A stretch of DNA of 64,000 nt from Excoecaria cochinchinensis (lineage: Eukaryota > Streptophyta > Magnoliopsida > Malpighiales > Euphorbiaceae), in contig CANTUQ010000050.1 in assembly GCA_947683425.1 (NCBI GenBank), forward strand, positions 12,950,501 to 13,014,500, in the 5' to 3' direction. A program made the translations under genes and the position numbers. The notes beneath the pieces are model-generated. The model saw only the letters and a program-made list of their open reading frames with translations. It was not told the DNA's origin and made no database searches. Shown piece after piece: positions 61,256 through 64,000 of this stretch. Numbering within the stretch: the stretch's first letter is position 1; every line of letters begins with the position of its first letter.

Positions 61256-61835
61256 ACAACAATACAAAACAAATTAGTGTCTATAGTTTAACAAAAGAGG
61301 GTGGAAATAGCAAAGAAATTTATTTATCTTATAAAAATAACTATTCCATAATTTGCACCTTTTCTATTGAAATTAAATATACAAAAAATCTAGCCTTCCA
61401 AATTTATTGATTGTAATTTGTTGTAGCCTATGTCAAGATATTTGAGAGGAAAATAGTGATTGAGCGATGATAGGATACTGTTATCCAAAAAATTACCCCA
61501 CAAATTTCCAATTTCTAAAATTTAAATTCAACACATTCAACTGTATATAAATAATTATTAAATATATAGCCTTCATCTAATTATATTCACATTACTGTTG
61601 CAATTATTTTTTAGCTAATCAAAATGTTATAATTATTAAATATATAGCCTTTGATTTTATTTCTTAATATTGAAGCTTTAAAGTTCATGGAAATAGATAC
61701 TTTAGCCATTCCATAAAACAATATATATTCATAGGCCCAATCAATTAGAAATGGGACAACCTTACAACATTAAACTGTTACATAGAACACAAAATACACA
61801 AAACTAGCAATCCATAGCTTCAAAAAAACACAAAC
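61256..61835. other. Spacer and likely 3' UTR of the RLP gene
   Basis: AT-rich, no reading frame of interest. A short phrase ATTATTAAATATATAGCCTT occurs at 61554 and 61630. The right part should carry the RLP 3' untranslated region. Confidence 0.5.
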
Positions 61836-63895
61836 CTACGAGGCTCTAAGTTTCCTCAATGCAATAATAATGTCTTCTATAAAATAGTAGCAATTTCTAA
61901 GGCTCGCTTCTATAAAATAAAACCATGCACTTCTCCAATATGGATTTATGTACAAAACTGCAGCTATGCTTAACAACACTATCACATATGAAATCAAAAA
62001 ACTCATATAGAAATCATTCATGTCTATGAACCCACTTTCCTTTTCTTCTTCAATTGAATTTGTTGGAGAATCTTCTACTTGGCAACTTTCCAATAATGGA
62101 AGTCCACAAAGAAAAGGATTTCCTTCATAACTACTTTTGTTAAAGGTTGCGAATTGTCTAACCATCTCAGGTATCTTACCAGATAAATTGTTATGTGCAA
62201 CACTGAAGTCGGATACATATGTTAATTGAGTGAGCTGAGAAGGAATTTTTCCATACAGGTCATTGTAAGAAAGATCCAAACTCTCAATTTGCACCAAGTT
62301 TGCAAATGATTGTGGAATTGGCCCTATCAAGCTATTGTGTGACAAGTTTAAGGCCTTGATAGTACTAAGGTTTCCAATTTCAACAGGAATTTCACCTGTG
62401 AAATTGTTGCAGGAGAAATCTATACCTGAGATCAACTTGAGAATGCTTCCTCGAAACTCATATATTATACCTTTTGTTGTGAACTCCAAAGGTCGCTGCA
62501 TGTCAGGCACAGTAGATAACCGATAATCTTTATATACAACTTTCGATTGTATGTACTTGTTACTAAATTTTAAGCAAGACAAAAGACTCCCGAACAGATT
62601 GTTATTGGAAAGATCAACCAAGCATAATTGGCCTAGATTGCACAGTTCAATTGGCAATGCACCATGAAGTAGGTTGAAACTTAAAAGGATATAGCTTAAA
62701 TTTGTCAAATTGCCAATCCATTTTGGAATAGTCCCCGTCAAATGGTTATGGCTGAGATCCAATATTATCAATTTAGAGCAATTGTAAAATGCATTCTCTA
62801 ATGATCCTTGCAGTTGATTATTTGACAAATAAACTTCTCCAATAGCATAAGGGCAAAAGTGAGATGGAAGGTTTTTAGAAAAACTATTGTTCGAAAGATC
62901 CAACACTTGAAGATGAGACATATTGGCTATCCATCCAGGAATGTTGCCAGAAAGATGGTTATTGTTGACATCCAAAATTGACAAACGAGTACAGTTGAGC
63001 AAGCTATTTGGGATACTTCCAAAAAATTTATTGCCATCAACTAGTAAATATACTAATTGGTTCAAGTAATTAACTTGTTTAGGTAATATTTGGCCTTCAA
63101 AATCATTGTGTGAAAGAATCACTTGATATAGTGAGGAACATCCAATGTACAAATCTTCAAATACTGTACCGGAAAGCCGATTGTTAGATAAGTCTAGATA
63201 AATTAAACTACTCAGTTTGCCAAATGACGAAGGAATACTGCCCATGAAACTATTTTCTGACAAGTTTAAAAATTGTAAATTTGGCAAAACTTGTCCAATA
63301 TTTGTTGGTATAGTACCATTGAATTTGTTATTGGAGATGTCCAAGTACTCTAGTAAGTACTTGGAAGAATTATTTGGCAATTGGAAAGGCCCTAAAAGAG
63401 AAGTATTGGCTAAATAAAGATTTAAAAGCTTTGTGTTATTCACTAATAGCCAATATGGAAACTCTCCCTTCAACTTAATATTTGAAAGATCAATTTCTTG
63501 TAAATCATGTTGATGGTATAGGAATTTGGGAAATGCTCCCCCATTTCCAGGACTAGACAAGTATAGTGTCTGTAATTGAAACTTTGGGATGAAGTTATGC
63601 ACATCTATCTCATCATCATGATATATTTGGCTATTATTCTCAGCATCAAAATACTTGAGCATTGAATGATTGAAAAATGGCTCTAGAGAGATTGGGACTT
63701 GAAATTGATTGCTTAAAAATCTCAACTCTTGTAAGGATGTAAGACTCTTGAGTGGAGATATACTTCCATTAAAGTGATTCCAAGAGAGATCCAGTTTTTT
63801 CAGAAACGTTAAATTTGCAATGCACCAAGACAAAGTCCCACTGAGTTCATTATGACTTATATCTAGCTCTTCCAGATGTCTCAATTTGCACAAAC
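61836..63895 (-). CDS. LRR receptor-like protein (RLP), last exon, 5' end missing
   Basis: A cell-surface receptor-like protein without kinase domain, of the RLP family that includes Arabidopsis RLP9/13/14/15/56 and Cuscuta receptor 1. This exon begins at a CAG acceptor (63896-63898) and encodes about 686 codons. It carries about 20 plant-type LRRs (LxxLxLSxNxLxGxIP). A non-LRR island lies after LLSCLKFSNKY and contains EFTTKGIIYEFRGSIL. Four further LRRs and an LRR cap (GNPFLCGLPL) follow. An acidic stretch (SIEEEKESGF) comes before one membrane helix (FLISYVIVLLSIAAVLYI), with a short basic tail ending ALRKLRAS. Earlier exons with signal peptide lie beyond the right edge. There is no ATG here; the protein starts upstream. 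The exon is intact. RLPs usually work with SOBIR1/BAK1 in immunity or development; the ligand is unknown. Confidence 0.93.
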
Positions 63896-64000
63896 CTGAA
63901 AATTATTTATTTGTAAAATATTTAGCTATAATTTTTTTTTAAAACTTCATATGATCCAAAATTGATGAAAATCAAATAAAAATGTTCAACAGAGTGAAAT
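63896..64000 (-). other. Intron of the RLP gene, cut by window edge
   Basis: AT-rich intron sequence preceding the last exon. Nothing else is visible. Confidence 0.6.

Overview
The window is nuclear DNA from a dicot plant. It is AT-rich, its genes are split by GT-AG introns, and every recognisable protein belongs to a plant family. The retrotransposons are primed by plant initiator-Met tRNA. A rosid is likely, but I cannot name the species from sequence alone.

Layout, left to right. (1) 1-3546, minus: five exons of an ESCRT-III VPS20/CHMP6 gene, cut by the left edge. (2) 5026-11542: a dead autonomous hAT transposon with an 8-bp target duplication. A 2.6-kb solo LTR (6224-8849) sits inside its transposase gene. 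(3) 11666-15206: a 978-bp non-autonomous hAT element and a 1.2-kb MULE-like element. (4) 15632-28211, plus: a complete 17-exon AGC-kinase gene of the IRE/IREH1 type (1311 aa). (5) 31633-34216, minus: a two-exon LRR receptor-like pseudokinase of the RKL1/RLK902 type (660 aa). (6) 34217-44214: a gene-poor, very AT-rich stretch with MITE-like elements, a short coiled-coil ORF and a decayed receptor-kinase relic. (7) 44215-60349, minus: a SNF2-family CLASSY (CLSY3/4-like) gene lacking its N-terminal exon and split by two LTR retrotransposons. These are an intact-looking Ty1/copia element (44701-49815, plus strand) and a very young Ty3/gypsy CRM-like element (50648-58596, minus strand). (8) 60475-61255: a short hAT element next to a duplicated LRR exon relic. 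(9) 61836-63895, minus: the last large exon of an LRR receptor-like protein gene that continues past the right edge.

The genes are not an operon and show no shared pathway. VPS20 acts in endosomal sorting, IREH1 in root-hair and auxin-related signalling, and the RLK and RLP in cell-surface perception. The main story is transposon biology. CLASSY proteins recruit RNA polymerase IV to silence transposons by RNA-directed DNA methylation, and here a CLASSY-like gene has itself been hit twice. Removing each element and one target-site copy leaves a last exon whose summed length is a multiple of three with no stop, so the helicase frame was open when both elements landed. At least five hAT-type insertions, two MULE-like elements and a possible PIF/Harbinger element also lie in the window.
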